From: Geoanaerobacter pelophilus
Lineage (GTDB): Bacteria; Desulfobacterota; Desulfuromonadia; Geobacterales; DSM-12255
Reading direction: 5' to 3'
Assembly (NCBI RefSeq): GCF_018476885.1
Contig: NZ_JAHCVJ010000005.1
Coordinates: forward strand, 62,001 to 126,000
DNA length: 64,000 nucleotides
The notes under the pieces are model-generated. The model ran no database searches. It was not told the DNA's origin and saw only the letters and a program-made list of their open reading frames with translations. The first letter of the stretch is position 1. Each line of letters opens with the position of its first letter. This document shows positions 43,509 through 53,698 of the stretch, piece by piece. The position numbers and the translations under genes are program-made.

Positions 43509-45506
43509 ATGACATCCCCATTCAAGCTCACTACAGACTACTCCCCCCGCGGCGACCAGCCGCGAGCCATTGCCGAACTGACCGAAGGGATCCTGCGTGG
43601 CGACCGCGACCAGGTGCTGCTTGGTGTTACCGGCTCGGGTAAGACCTTCACTGTGGCCAATGTCATAGCCGCAACCGGCAGGCCGGCTCTGATACTGGCT
43701 CCAAACAAGACCCTGGCTGCCCAGCTTTACGGTGAAATGAAGGAGCTGTTCCCGGAAAATGCCGTGGAGTTTTTCGTCTCCTATTATGATTATTACCAGC
43801 CAGAGGCGTATCTCCCGACTACCGACACCTTTATTGAAAAGGATTCGTCGATCAACGATGAGATCGACAAGCTGCGCCATTCTGCGACTCGAAGCCTGCT
43901 GACCCGCCGTGATGTGATCATTGTCGCATCTGTTTCCTGTATTTACGGGATCGGCTCCCCTGCAGAGTACCAGGCAATGCATATTTTCTTCCACCAGGGG
44001 AGCGATTACGGGCGCGACGACTTGCTGCACAAGCTGGTGGAGATCCAATACGAGCGGAACGACATCGATTTCCATCGTGGCACCTTCAGGGTCCGCGGCG
44101 ATGTGGTGGAAATATTTCCGGCGCATGACGACGAAAAGGCCCTCAGGATTGAGTTTTTCGGCGACACGGTCGATGCCATCAGTGAAATAGATCCACTGCG
44201 GGGACAGGTGCTTAATCGGTTGTCAAAGTGCGCCATCTATCCGGCCTCGCACTATGTAGCTACCAGGGAAACCCTGGAAAGGGGAATTGCCGAGATTCGC
44301 GTCGATCTGCTTGACCGGATTCAGTGGTTCCGCCGGGAAAACATGCTGGTGGAAGCCCAACGGATTGAACAGCGGACCATGTTTGATCTGGAAATGCTGG
44401 AACAGATGGGATTTTGCCACGGTATCGAAAACTACTCCCGCTATTTTGATGGTCGTCAGACTGGCGAACCTCCATATACGCTGATCGACTACTTCCCAAA
44501 AGATTTTCTACTGTTCGTGGACGAATCGCACATTACCGTCTCCCAGGTGGGGGGGATGTATCGCGGTGACCGGAGTCGCAAGGAGACGCTGGTTAATTTC
44601 GGGTTCCGGCTCCCTGCAGCCTTGGACAACCGGCCGTTGAACTTCAAGGAATTTGAAGAAAAGGTCAATCAGGTTGTGTACGTGTCTGCCACTCCTGCAG
44701 ATTATGAATTGAGGCAGAGCGGCGGGGTAGTGGTAGAACAGGTGATCCGTCCGACTGGTTTGGTTGATCCGGTGATAACGGTGCGTCCGGCTTCTGGCCA
44801 GGTCGATGACCTGCTTGGTGAGATCCGGACAACGGCCGAACGGGGAGAGCGGGTGCTGGCAACTACTCTCACCAAGCGAATGGCCGAGGAACTGACCACT
44901 TATTACGAGGAGATTGGCATCCGTGTGCGTTACTTGCATTCCGACATCGATACCATTCAGCGGATGGAGATTATTCGTGATCTTAGAATGGGCGTTTTTG
45001 ACGTGCTGGTAGGTATCAATCTCTTGCGGGAGGGACTCGATCTCCCGGAGGTGTCACTGGTGGCCATTCTCGATGCCGACAAGGAGGGATTTCTCCGCTC
45101 GGCCCGCTCGCTGATTCAGACTTGCGGCAGGGCTGCTCGTAATGTGAACGGTCGGGTGCTTATGTATGCCGACACTGTGACCGGATCGATGCAGGCATGT
45201 ATCGAGGAGACCAGCAGAAGGAGAAAAATTCAGCTTGAATACAATGAAGAGCACGGCATTACTCCGCAGACAGTGAAGAAGAGTTTTCGGACGATTCTTG
45301 AGTCAATCGAGGAGAAGGATTATCCAGAACTGCCATTGGCTGCCGAATCCCAAGAGGAATATATCGCGCCTGCCGCTATCCCGAAAATGGTCAAGGACCT
45401 ACGCAAACAGATGCTGGCTGCGGCAAAGAATCTTGAATTTGAGAAGGCGGCCGAGTTACGCGACAGGATCAAAAAACTTGAAGATATGGAACTCAAACTC
45501 AAGTAG
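43509..45506 (+). CDS. uvrB: excinuclease ABC subunit B
   Basis: A 665-residue UvrB, the damage-verifying helicase of nucleotide excision repair. Walker A is [10 protein letters not shown], the beta-hairpin region [12 protein letters not shown] is intact, and helicase motifs [36 protein letters not shown] (read in parts) and QTCGRAARN follow. A C-terminal UvrC-binding UVR domain (about 625-660) is present. The start has a poor ribosome binding site. No clear LexA-type operator was found in front. Confidence 0.97.
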   Translation: MTSPFKLTTDYSPRGDQPRAIAELTEGILRGDRDQVLLGVTGSGKTFTVANVIAATGRPALILAPNKTLAAQLYGEMKELFPENAVEFFVSYYDYYQPEAYLPTTDTFIEKDSSINDEIDKLRHSATRSLLTRRDVIIVASVSCIYGIGSPAEYQAMHIFFHQGSDYGRDDLLHKLVEIQYERNDIDFHRGTFRVRGDVVEIFPAHDDEKALRIEFFGDTVDAISEIDPLRGQVLNRLSKCAIYPASHYVATRETLERGIAEIRVDLLDRIQWFRRENMLVEAQRIEQRTMFDLEMLEQMGFCHGIENYSRYFDGRQTGEPPYTLIDYFPKDFLLFVDESHITVSQVGGMYRGDRSRKETLVNFGFRLPAALDNRPLNFKEFEEKVNQVVYVSATPADYELRQSGGVVVEQVIRPTGLVDPVITVRPASGQVDDLLGEIRTTAERGERVLATTLTKRMAEELTTYYEEIGIRVRYLHSDIDTIQRMEIIRDLRMGVFDVLVGINLLREGLDLPEVSLVAILDADKEGFLRSARSLIQTCGRAARNVNGRVLMYADTVTGSMQACIEETSRRRKIQLEYNEEHGITPQTVKKSFRTILESIEEKDYPELPLAAESQEEYIAPAAIPKMVKDLRKQMLAAAKNLEFEKAAELRDRIKKLEDMELKLK

Positions 45507-45584
45507 CTGCCCCTTCCTTATCAAGCAGATTCATGTTATATAACCCATGGCCTGGTATTTATCATCTAAGGAGAAGCAAATAAT

Positions 45585-46079
45585 ATGGCAAAAAAAGCCG
45601 AATTATGCCCCTGTGGTTCGCAGGTATCATACAAGTCATGCTGTGAACCGCTGATTATCGGAAAATCTTTTGCAGAAACTGCAGAACAGCTGATGCGGTC
45701 GCGATACAGTGCCTATACTAAGGGGGCTATGACCTATCTATATGAAACCACTCATCCAAGCCACCGGGCAGGTTATGATCATGACGGGACCAAAGAGTGG
45801 GCTGAGAACTCTGATTGGCAAGGACTGGAAATAATCAGCACAAAAGACGGCAGCCCTGATGACTCCATTGGCGAGGTTGAGTTCAAGGCGAGCTACGTTG
45901 GGGGAGATGGGGAACACGTTCACCATGAAATCGGTCGGTTCCGCAAGGCAGACGGCAAATGGTATTTTACCGACGGCAGGATGGCCGGGCAGATGCCGCT
46001 GCATGTCGAAAAAATTGGCCGCAACGATCCATGCCGCTGTGGAAGTGGGAAAAAATTCAAAAAGTGTTGCGGCGCGTGA
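45585..46079 (+). CDS. YchJ family protein with two SEC-C zinc motifs
   Basis: A 164-residue UPF0225/YchJ-type protein. A SEC-C motif lies at each end: [14 protein letters not shown] at the N-terminus and [18 protein letters not shown] at the C-terminus, both C-x-C...C-C/H zinc knuckles like the SecA tail. Between is an NTF2-like fold. AAGGAGA precedes ATG. The role is unknown; it lies between uvrB and a convergent signalling gene. Confidence 0.9.
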   Translation: MAKKAELCPCGSQVSYKSCCEPLIIGKSFAETAEQLMRSRYSAYTKGAMTYLYETTHPSHRAGYDHDGTKEWAENSDWQGLEIISTKDGSPDDSIGEVEFKASYVGGDGEHVHHEIGRFRKADGKWYFTDGRMAGQMPLHVEKIGRNDPCRCGSGKKFKKCCGA

Positions 46080-46080
46080 C

Positions 46081-48687
46081 TTACTGAGATTTGGCGGCTG
46101 GGCTGGGTAACAGCTTGGTAAACTGTTCCAAGGGCAAAGGTTTGCTGAACAGGAATCCCTGGAAGGTCGGACACTTTTGTTTTTCCAGGAATTGTCTCTG
46201 CTCCTCGGTCTCAACCCCTTCGGCAACGACATTGAGATCAAGGCATTGGGCGATGGTGATAATCGTATTGACGATTACCGCATCGCTTTTGTTTTCCGGG
46301 ACATTCTTGACAAACGCCCGGTCAATCTTGAGTTCGCTGATCGGCAGTTTCTTGAGGTAACTGAGTGAGGAATAGCCGGTGCCAAAATCATCAATGGATA
46401 GAGATATCCCCAGTTCCTTGAGTTTGTGAAGTCTTTCCAGCGTTGACTCCGTATCTCCCATCAACAGGCTTTCCGTCAGTTCCAGTCTTAGTGACTCGGG
46501 CTTGAGGCCGGTTTCCTCCAGGATGAAGGCAATATGTTCAACAATGTCGGAGCGGCTGAATTGTCGCGCCGAGATGTTGACCGACAAGGTGAGGTCTCTT
46601 CCCGCCTTGTCGGACATGAGCTTGGCATCTCTGCATGCTGTTTCCAGTACCCACTCTCCCACCGACACGATCAACCCACTGTCTTCCAGGGAAGGAATGA
46701 ATGCCAGCGGCGGCACAATGCTGCCATCAGCCCGCTGCCACCTGATCAAGGCTTCCATGCCGATTATTTCACCGGTTGCGGTATCAACCTGAGGTTGATA
46801 GTACAGCAGGAATTCATTGTTTTCCAGCGCATGGTGAAGGCTGGTCTCAAGGGCGAGCCTTTGATGCATCTTGGTGTTGAGGTCGTCGGTGAAGAAACGG
46901 AAATCATTTTTGCCCTCTTTTTTTGCTTCGTACATGGCGGCTTCCGAGTTCTGCAGGAGCAGTTCCACGGTGTTACCGTCAGCCGGATAAGAGGCGATGC
47001 CGATGCTTACCGTCACGTACAGTTCCCGCTCCCCGATCATGAACGGTACCGAGAGTGAGGATAGGATCTTTTCAGCCATAACTGCCGCACCTTCACCATT
47101 TGGCAACCCTACCGGGAGGATGGCGAATTCATCTCCACCCAGGCGGGCAACAGTGTCGGATTTGCGGATTACATCGAGAAGTCGTTTTGAGAAGGCGAAC
47201 AAAAACTGGTTGCCGGCATCATGACCCAGCGTGTCATTGATAATTTTGAAGTTATCGATATCCAGAGTGAGGAGTCCCAGAAATCCCTTGCTCCTGGTGA
47301 ATACCGCGATGTCATGGTTTAGCCGGTCTGTTAGAAGATTCCGGTTGGGCAGCCCAGTAACAAGATCATAGTTGGCCTGATAGACCAGTTGATGCTCGTA
47401 GGCACGGCGCTCCGTTATATCATTACCGACTGAGAGCATGCCGATAAGGACCCCATGTTCATCGAACAGAGGTCGGTTCGACCAGGATATCCAGTAACGG
47501 GAGCCATCTTTGTTGATGGCTTCGCTTTCATGCGCCAGGTATTGTTCCGGGTGAGAGAACATGGTTTCGATCAGGTTGGACAGGATGCGCCCGCTGCTTT
47601 CGGTTTCAGGCAGAATTGTTCCGATAAGCTGACGGCCGATTATCTCTTCTTTGGCAAAGCCGAAGAACCTTTCGGCGTATTCGTTAAAAAATGTGAGACT
47701 GCCACCGGCGTCAAACTTGATAATGATGCTGTTGGCCGACTCTACCAGCTCGCGGTATTTCAACTCGCTGTCTAACAATGCATCCTCTGCTTTGCGCCGA
47801 TCTTCAAACTCTTTGTTCAATGCTTTCGTTCTTTGTCGAATTTCATGTCGCAGGAAGGCATTCAGTGCGACAACAACTGCGCACAGTAGCGCAATAATGA
47901 TAATGACCCACTTTATCCAGGCCGGAAGGCCTTTCTTGTTGACTACCTGCAGGTATTTTTCCAACGCTTGGTGGTAGGAGGAATTCGGATCAGCTTTCAT
48001 GGCCGCCAGCTGACGGTCGATTGCCTGAACCAGGTCGGGATTCGTCCCTTTGGGAAATGCGTAACGCACTTCTATTGGATTGAAGACAATAGGAGATGGA
48101 GAAACACCGTATTTCCCTTCGTTTACCATCCCGAAGAATCTGCCTACTACGCCGGCATCAACCTTGTTTTGTTTAAGCAGGGCGAAAACTTTCTCAAAAT
48201 CGTCAACTTCTACATATCGCGGATTGAGCGAGAATTGATCCATCATGTGCTTGAAGGCAGTGTACTGGATATTGTTCCTGACTACGGCAATCACTTTGCC
48301 ATCAAGGTCCAGGAACGATTGCATTGACTTTGATTTTGGCGTATAGATCTGCCCCCAGTTAACGACAACATTTATTCCATTGAAATCAAAATCTTTTTCC
48401 CGTTCGACAGAATATGCCAGAGGCAGCAGGATATCGATTTCGCCTGCTTTCAAACGCTCGATCCCTTGAGTGAGGTTTCCGGAAACAAATGTGAGGCCCC
48501 AGTGTTCTTTTGACGCGATGTTTTTTAGAATATCGACATGAATACCGGAGATTTTTTCAGCCCCAGACACTATTGCCAGAGGCGGGTTGTCATATACCCC
48601 TACTCTAACCGGACGTTCAGCAAGGGCTGAGCACGGTAGCAGCAAGAAGTACACTGTTATTATTATGATGATATTTCGGTAAGCCAT
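46081..48687 (-). CDS. solute-binding/PAS/GGDEF/EAL signalling protein
   Basis: An 868-residue membrane protein. The start at 48687 gives a signal peptide (IIIIITVYFLLLPCSALA); longer starts are unlikely. Periplasmic residues about 25-250 form an SBP_bac_3 amino acid-binding-type domain; a TM segment (about 258-280) leads to PAS (310-420), GGDEF (430-590, active GGDEF with RKSD inhibitory site) and EAL (610-855, with EALIRW, DDFGTGYSS and EGVET). Both cyclic di-GMP synthesis and breakdown motifs are intact. It probably senses a small solute and adjusts cyclic di-GMP. Confidence 0.93.
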   Translation of the reverse strand: MAYRNIIIIITVYFLLLPCSALAERPVRVGVYDNPPLAIVSGAEKISGIHVDILKNIASKEHWGLTFVSGNLTQGIERLKAGEIDILLPLAYSVEREKDFDFNGINVVVNWGQIYTPKSKSMQSFLDLDGKVIAVVRNNIQYTAFKHMMDQFSLNPRYVEVDDFEKVFALLKQNKVDAGVVGRFFGMVNEGKYGVSPSPIVFNPIEVRYAFPKGTNPDLVQAIDRQLAAMKADPNSSYHQALEKYLQVVNKKGLPAWIKWVIIIIALLCAVVVALNAFLRHEIRQRTKALNKEFEDRRKAEDALLDSELKYRELVESANSIIIKFDAGGSLTFFNEYAERFFGFAKEEIIGRQLIGTILPETESSGRILSNLIETMFSHPEQYLAHESEAINKDGSRYWISWSNRPLFDEHGVLIGMLSVGNDITERRAYEHQLVYQANYDLVTGLPNRNLLTDRLNHDIAVFTRSKGFLGLLTLDIDNFKIINDTLGHDAGNQFLFAFSKRLLDVIRKSDTVARLGGDEFAILPVGLPNGEGAAVMAEKILSSLSVPFMIGERELYVTVSIGIASYPADGNTVELLLQNSEAAMYEAKKEGKNDFRFFTDDLNTKMHQRLALETSLHHALENNEFLLYYQPQVDTATGEIIGMEALIRWQRADGSIVPPLAFIPSLEDSGLIVSVGEWVLETACRDAKLMSDKAGRDLTLSVNISARQFSRSDIVEHIAFILEETGLKPESLRLELTESLLMGDTESTLERLHKLKELGISLSIDDFGTGYSSLSYLKKLPISELKIDRAFVKNVPENKSDAVIVNTIITIAQCLDLNVVAEGVETEEQRQFLEKQKCPTFQGFLFSKPLPLEQFTKLLPSPAAKSQ

Positions 48688-48798
48688 ATTGATATCTCTC
48701 TTCGGACAATTCCAGGCAAACTGAAATAATGAGATATAAAAAATAACACTGGTTGTGATAAATAAGTTGCCAGAATGAAAGTGAAAGGAGATATGCAA

Positions 48799-49452
48799 AT
48801 GTCGCAGACCGATGAGCTGGTTCGGTGGACTTGGGAGCAGAAGTGCGAAAAGGCTGTGGAGGCTCTTGGTCAGAACGGGTTTACTTCTGTCTATTGTCGC
48901 ACGGCAAATGAAGCGTATGACTACATCATGAAGGAAGCGGAAGACGCAGCGAGCATAGGCTTCGGAGGATCGCGTACGATTGTCGACCTGATGGTGCAGG
49001 CCCCCTTACAAGAGAAGGGAAAAGAGATTTTGAATCATGGTCTTCCGGGACTTTCTTCAGAGGAGCGGATGGCAATCATGCGTCGTCAACTGACCTGTGA
49101 TCTGTTCCTTACCGGGACCAATGCCGTGACCCTCTCTGGATGGCTGGTAAATATTGATGGCAACGGCAATCGGGTCGCGGCGATGTTTTTTGGCCCACAA
49201 AAAGTGATAGTGGTTGCCGGAAGGAACAAGATTGTCGATGGTGATCTGCCGGCGGCAATTAACCGGATAAAGAACTGGGCTTCGCCGCCGAATGCCAAAA
49301 GGCTGAACTATAATACTCCATGCGCCAAGACCGGTTTTTGCAGCAACTGTAATTCGCCGGAACGGATCTGCAGGGTTACGACAGTTATTGATCGCAAGCC
49401 AAGGGTCATGGATATCCGGGTGCTGGTGGTCAACGAAGATATGGGGTTGTAA
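48799..49452 (+). CDS. LUD domain protein (lactate utilisation YkgG-like)
   Basis: A 217-residue single LUD (DUF162) domain protein. The start at 48799 has AGGAG 10 nt upstream; Met codons at 48775 and 48793 are too far from or too close to it. Features include ASIGFGGSRTIVDL, LFLTGTNAVTLSGWLVNIDGNGNRVAAMFFGPQKVIVVAG. A Cys-rich segment CAKTGFCSNCNSPERIC is a possible FeS or zinc site. LUD proteins include LutC; this stand-alone type is common in anaerobes, function unproven. Confidence 0.88.
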   Translation: MSQTDELVRWTWEQKCEKAVEALGQNGFTSVYCRTANEAYDYIMKEAEDAASIGFGGSRTIVDLMVQAPLQEKGKEILNHGLPGLSSEERMAIMRRQLTCDLFLTGTNAVTLSGWLVNIDGNGNRVAAMFFGPQKVIVVAGRNKIVDGDLPAAINRIKNWASPPNAKRLNYNTPCAKTGFCSNCNSPERICRVTTVIDRKPRVMDIRVLVVNEDMGL

Positions 49453-49472
49453 CCGATGTTTTTTGCCAGGCC

Positions 49473-50192
49473 ATGCTGAAATTTCTCGTCGACATGTTTT
49501 TCCCGCCGCTTTGCCATAACTGCCGGGAATTTATCCCGAACGCCGGCCGGGTCCATGTCTGTGAAAAATGTCTGACAACGTCACGACCGATTCAGTCCCC
49601 AATGTGCAGTTGCTGCGGGATACCATTTGCTACAGATGAAGGGATCAGTCATCTTTGCGGTAATTGCATTGCAAAGCATCCGCCGTTTGATGCTGCCTGC
49701 GGTGCCTATCTTTACGAAGGCGCTGTTAAGGAGCTCATCCACCGCTTTAAGTATGACGGCAGGGTTCAGTGTCGCCGGCCGTTGGCCCTGTTGCTGCTGG
49801 AGCGGCTGTCAGGGGTTGTTGCTGATTTCTCTCCGGACCTGATAATTCCTGTCCCGCTTCATAAAAAGCGGTTACGCCAGAGAGGCTTCAATCAGGCCAT
49901 TCTTATTGGGGAGGTGCTGGCCAAGGAGTGGCGCGTCCCGTTTGAGAGAAGGTTGTTGCAGCGGATTCGTTGGACTGAACCGCAAGTCAATCTTGCAGCC
50001 AGTGAACGGATGGCCAATGTAAAAGGGGCCTTTGCCCTTAGAGAGCCGAAGTTGGCCAGTGGAAAGCGGATCGTGTTGGTTGACGACGTACTGACAACCG
50101 GCAGTACCGTTGCTGAGTGCAGCAACGTCCTGAAAAAAGCCGGTGCTCTGGCAGTCATTGCTGTCACAGTAGCAAGAGTTGCTGAAAACTGA
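49473..50192 (+). CDS. ComF family phosphoribosyltransferase-like protein
   Basis: A 239-residue ComFC/GntX-type protein. The N-terminal double zinc ribbon has four CxxC pairs (CHNC, CEKC, CSCC, CGNC); the C-terminal half is a type I phosphoribosyltransferase fold with the PRPP loop IVLVDDVLTTGST. RLRQRGFNQA is a family mark. ComFC takes part in DNA uptake in competent bacteria, but homologues occur widely. It is 20 nt after the LUD gene. Confidence 0.9.
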   Translation: MLKFLVDMFFPPLCHNCREFIPNAGRVHVCEKCLTTSRPIQSPMCSCCGIPFATDEGISHLCGNCIAKHPPFDAACGAYLYEGAVKELIHRFKYDGRVQCRRPLALLLLERLSGVVADFSPDLIIPVPLHKKRLRQRGFNQAILIGEVLAKEWRVPFERRLLQRIRWTEPQVNLAASERMANVKGAFALREPKLASGKRIVLVDDVLTTGSTVAECSNVLKKAGALAVIAVTVARVAEN

Positions 50193-50265
50193 CATTTTTG
50201 ATTAAGGGTTGTAAAAGAGCTGATTTTTGTTAAGGTAGGGACAAATTCTATTGTCGGAGAGAGAC

Positions 50266-50733
50266 ATGGCAAATTCACCTAACTACACCAGACTGCGCAG
50301 AATGACAAAAATCTACCTAGTGATTCAGATTTTTCTGGTGGTGCTGCTGCTTTTCATGGCGCTGAACTTTCAGGTGAAAATGAAGGCAGAAGGGCTTTCA
50401 CAAAGGTTCCTGCATAGCGTGGTTACGGCATTGGCTATTCAGATGGCTCTGTTTTACCCGATCAGGAAATTTGCAGGAAATGAGGCGGAACGAGAAATTG
50501 AATCCTGTACGCCCGGTCTTGATGCGGCCAAGCTGAAATCCCTCAGAAACAGGCGCATGATAGCTGATGTGGCCAAAATGGGGGTGTTCGTATTTTTTGT
50601 TACCTTTGTTGCCAGGGCGCCAAAGGTGCTGTTTATTCAAAGCCTGATATTTTTCTCGTTTATTCTGACATTCCTCAGTTACTTTCAGTGCCTTTCAATT
50701 TCCTTGAAGCGGGGTATTCCTCCAGAGAAGTGA
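50266..50733 (+). CDS. four-helix membrane protein of unknown function
   Basis: A 155-residue protein; the ATG at 50266 follows GGAGAG. It has four hydrophobic segments (about 18-38, 50-68, 101-118, 122-142) with a short charged cytoplasmic loop (NEAEREIESCTPGLDAAKLKSLRNRR) between helices 2 and 3. Not recognised. Its last 59 nt overlap the end of the convergent helicase gene. Confidence 0.75.
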   Translation: MANSPNYTRLRRMTKIYLVIQIFLVVLLLFMALNFQVKMKAEGLSQRFLHSVVTALAIQMALFYPIRKFAGNEAEREIESCTPGLDAAKLKSLRNRRMIADVAKMGVFVFFVTFVARAPKVLFIQSLIFFSFILTFLSYFQCLSISLKRGIPPEK

Positions 50734-53230
50734 AAAAGCTCCGCATCCCTTCAAGGACCTCTGTCTGTGGTCCGGCAAGCTGCCTGGTGCCGGTCAGCGC
50801 CCTCAGGAATGACCGGCCGTAGTTCTTGGTAAGCACCCGGACATCCAGCACCAGTGCTGCTCCCCGGTCATCGCGGCTTCTGATGAGCCTTCCGAACCCC
50901 TGCTTGAATTTGATGACTGCCTGGGGGACAGTGTATTCGCGGAACGGGTCTCCCCCTTCTTCGGCAATATGTTCTGCGCGTGCCTCCAGAAGTGGTTCCG
51001 TTGGTACCCGAAACGGCAGCCGGGTTATTACCACCAGTTCCAGGGCTTTCCCCTGGACATCAACTCCTTCCCAGAATGAATCGGTTGCAAAAAGTACGGC
51101 GTTCTTCTCTTTTTTGAACCGGGAGATCAGCAGGTGTCGGCTTGCCTCTCCCTGGCGGAGCGGGGTGAGTCCCATGGCTGTCAGTGGCGTTCTCATGCGA
51201 TCATAGACCCTGCTGAGAAGTTCATAAGAGGTGAAGAGGATGAATGCCCGCCCCTGGGTTATTGCTACAGCCTGAAGTAAAAAACCTTCGATTGCCGATG
51301 CAAAGGATGGGCTGCCGGGTTCAGGGAGGTCGGAAGGGATGCCGACTAGGGATTGGGAGGCAAAGTCAAAAGGTGAAGCCAGCAGCAACTCGCTGACTCT
51401 GTCAGTGGGGAGCAGGTTAATGCCGGTTCGTTTTTTCAGGTAAGCAAACTTATCTCCTACCGCCAGTGTCGCCGAGGTGATCACAACGGTTCTGAACTTT
51501 TCGAATACTGCTTTGCGCAATGAGGCAGCAACCTCAAGCGGAGCAAAGCACAGCTTGACAGACAACCCTTTGGCGCTTTTATTGACTTCTATCCATCTGC
51601 AAAACTCATCGTCCCGTTCACAGAAAAATAAAAGCCCCGATGCGGCAACTTCGAGCCGGCCGCGTATCCCTTTCAGATCAGTAATAATCCCAGAGAACTT
51701 GGCGGCAATCTCCTCAGGCAGTTTTTCACATAACCGGCAACAATTCTTGATTGCAACCGTGTAGGCAGAGAGATCTGCGGCAAGCTTGGTGACGGTGGCT
51801 TCGACCTCTCCCCATAGAGGCGTTGCATATATTGGTGGCGTCAACCGGAGCGTATGTTCGCCTTGGCCGGCGCCTGAACGTTTTAACTGAGCAATGAGCG
51901 CCGTACCTATGAGGTCCATTGTTCGACTGATAGCGTCCACCAGTTTACCTCGGCCGGGAATCAGGTGCTCTTCCAGGGTATTGGCGGCGTTGAGGTAAAG
52001 CTCATCAAGTTCTTCAGGGATCTCTTTTGCCAGCATAGTGGCGAGCTTGGGGAGAATCCCATGCCCCTGTTTTTTGGGGTGCTGAAGCTTTGTAATGAGT
52101 TTTAACAGCCCCTGTCGCGAAAACTGGCTGGCGAAATGACTCGTCGCAACGTCTTCAAGGTGGTGCCCTTCGTCGAAAATGAGGCGTTTAAACGGGGGGA
52201 GAATGGCAGAGCTGTCATAACCCGCTTCCTGCCGGACAACCACATCGGCCATGAGCAGGGCATGATTAACTACCAGTAGGTCAGCGCTGGCAGCATCCCT
52301 GCGAGCGGCATAAAAGAAGCAGCCGGCATAATGGGGACATTTGACCCTGTTGCATTGGTCGGCTTCGCAACAGAGTTCTTCCCAAGTCTCATGCCTGGGT
52401 AAAAAAGAGAGGTCGTTTCGGCACCCTTCTATGGTTTTCTCACTCCAGGCGATGATCGCTTTCAGCTCATCAGCGGATTCGTCCTGGAAGAGCGTCGGCT
52501 CATGGCGGATCCCGGAAAGCTTTCGCTTGCAAAGATAGTTGCTGCGGCCTTTTACCAGCACCGCCTTGAAGTTGATTCCGCTATACCGCAGGAGAAAGGG
52601 GATGTCTTTCCGGATGAGCTGTTCTTGAAGGTTGATGGTGTTGGTGGATATTACAACTCTCTCCTTGTTGCGTGTTGCCCAAAGTGCTGCAGGGAGCAGG
52701 TACGCAAGAGACTTGCCTGTCCCGGTTCCGGCCTCAATGATGGCAACCTTGTCCTCATTGAATGCCTCGGTTGCCAGAAACGCCATTCTGACCTGCTCTT
52801 CACGGAATTCATACCCTTTGAGCGAAGCCGCCAGGATTCCTTCTCTGGCGTAAAACGACTCAACGTCGAGGTATTCAAGCTTGTGCAGTTCTTGCGGGAT
52901 GAAAGGCGTTACTGCAATGTAGAAGCGCTCAGCCTGGTTGTCGATTATTATGAAGCCAACGCCCTGGTTGCCCATAATGGAAGCGATTTCAATGTCTGCC
53001 TGGGAAGGGGTGAGGTCGCCCGATGGGTGGTTATGTATGACGATGTCTCCGCAGGATGTGGCAACAACAATTGCCGCTACGGCGTCACGATTGCCGCGAG
53101 CCAGAGGTTCCACCGATGTTACAAACCCGGTGCCGTCGGTATGGCCGAGAAAGAAAACCTCATTGCCGCATGCTTCGGCAATAGTCTCTCTCATTACTTT
53201 CTGGGTATGTTCGGAAAAATGACGATCCAT
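50675..53230 (-). CDS. JAB/RadC-like domain fused to a DinG/XPD-type helicase
   Basis: An 851-residue fusion. Residues about 1-130 form a RadC-like JAMM/MPN domain with the metal motif HNHPSGDLTPSQAD. The rest is an XPD/DinG superfamily 2 helicase: Walker A EAGTGTGKSLAYLLP, FeS-type cysteines in LCCEADQCNRVKCPHYAGC, motif II FDEGHHLEDVA, and motif VI QGFGRLIRSRDDRG. DinG-type enzymes unwind R-loops and G-quadruplexes. The JAMM half might remove a protein modifier or only bind DNA or protein. ATG start; upstream is a terminator. Confidence 0.92.
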   Translation of the reverse strand: MDRHFSEHTQKVMRETIAEACGNEVFFLGHTDGTGFVTSVEPLARGNRDAVAAIVVATSCGDIVIHNHPSGDLTPSQADIEIASIMGNQGVGFIIIDNQAERFYIAVTPFIPQELHKLEYLDVESFYAREGILAASLKGYEFREEQVRMAFLATEAFNEDKVAIIEAGTGTGKSLAYLLPAALWATRNKERVVISTNTINLQEQLIRKDIPFLLRYSGINFKAVLVKGRSNYLCKRKLSGIRHEPTLFQDESADELKAIIAWSEKTIEGCRNDLSFLPRHETWEELCCEADQCNRVKCPHYAGCFFYAARRDAASADLLVVNHALLMADVVVRQEAGYDSSAILPPFKRLIFDEGHHLEDVATSHFASQFSRQGLLKLITKLQHPKKQGHGILPKLATMLAKEIPEELDELYLNAANTLEEHLIPGRGKLVDAISRTMDLIGTALIAQLKRSGAGQGEHTLRLTPPIYATPLWGEVEATVTKLAADLSAYTVAIKNCCRLCEKLPEEIAAKFSGIITDLKGIRGRLEVAASGLLFFCERDDEFCRWIEVNKSAKGLSVKLCFAPLEVAASLRKAVFEKFRTVVITSATLAVGDKFAYLKKRTGINLLPTDRVSELLLASPFDFASQSLVGIPSDLPEPGSPSFASAIEGFLLQAVAITQGRAFILFTSYELLSRVYDRMRTPLTAMGLTPLRQGEASRHLLISRFKKEKNAVLFATDSFWEGVDVQGKALELVVITRLPFRVPTEPLLEARAEHIAEEGGDPFREYTVPQAVIKFKQGFGRLIRSRDDRGAALVLDVRVLTKNYGRSFLRALTGTRQLAGPQTEVLEGMRSFFTSLEEYPASRKLKGTESN

Positions 53231-53270
53231 GAACTCTGAAGATACTACCTTTATCCCGCAGGCTCAAATG

Positions 53271-53297
53271 AAAAAGGGGTGGCTGAGCCACCCCCTT
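53271..53297. terminator. terminator of the c7 cytochrome gene
   Basis: GGGGTGG and CCACCCC close a CTGAG loop, with five A/T bases on the outer side for - strand termination. It lies between the cytochrome stop and the helicase start. Confidence 0.82.
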
Positions 53298-53373
53298 CGA
53301 AAGACAGAACGGGAACTGTAATTACTGATTGGTTACGCTGTTTTTCAGTATTTGCCTGGAGCGGGCAGATGCG

Positions 53374-53661
53374 CTATTTGCTCTTTTTGTGGCATTCTGC
53401 ACACCGAACTGGTCCGGCTTTCTTGGTCTCGTGGCACCCCTTGCAAAGGTTGTGAGCCTCGCTTTTTTGCGAGAGCTTTTCAATCTTGCCCCCTTTTTCG
53501 TCCTTGTGGCAAGCGGTGCAAACTTTCAGACGGTCCTGATGCTTTTTGTGGGTGAAGGTTACGTCACCAGCATTAGGGGCTGGCAGGATTTTAGTATCGG
53601 CTGCGAATAGTGCTGATGTGCAAAATAGAGATAAGGCGATAGCTGCGACCAATTTTTTCAC
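53374..53661 (-). CDS. triheme periplasmic cytochrome c7 (PpcA family)
   Basis: A 95-residue protein with a GTG start and AAAGGAG upstream. The signal peptide ends at ALFAA, giving a mature protein of about 75 residues with three heme motifs: CTACH, CKGCH and CAECH. Axial His residues appear in FTHKKHQDR and AHNLC. Lys richness and size are typical of the PpcA-E family, which carries electrons across the periplasm in metal-reducing Geobacter. It is monocistronic. Confidence 0.95.
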   Translation of the reverse strand: MKKLVAAIALSLFCTSALFAADTKILPAPNAGDVTFTHKKHQDRLKVCTACHKDEKGGKIEKLSQKSEAHNLCKGCHETKKAGPVRCAECHKKSK

Positions 53662-53698
53662 GGAACGACTCCTTTCAGCGGGAACAATGAATTGTATA

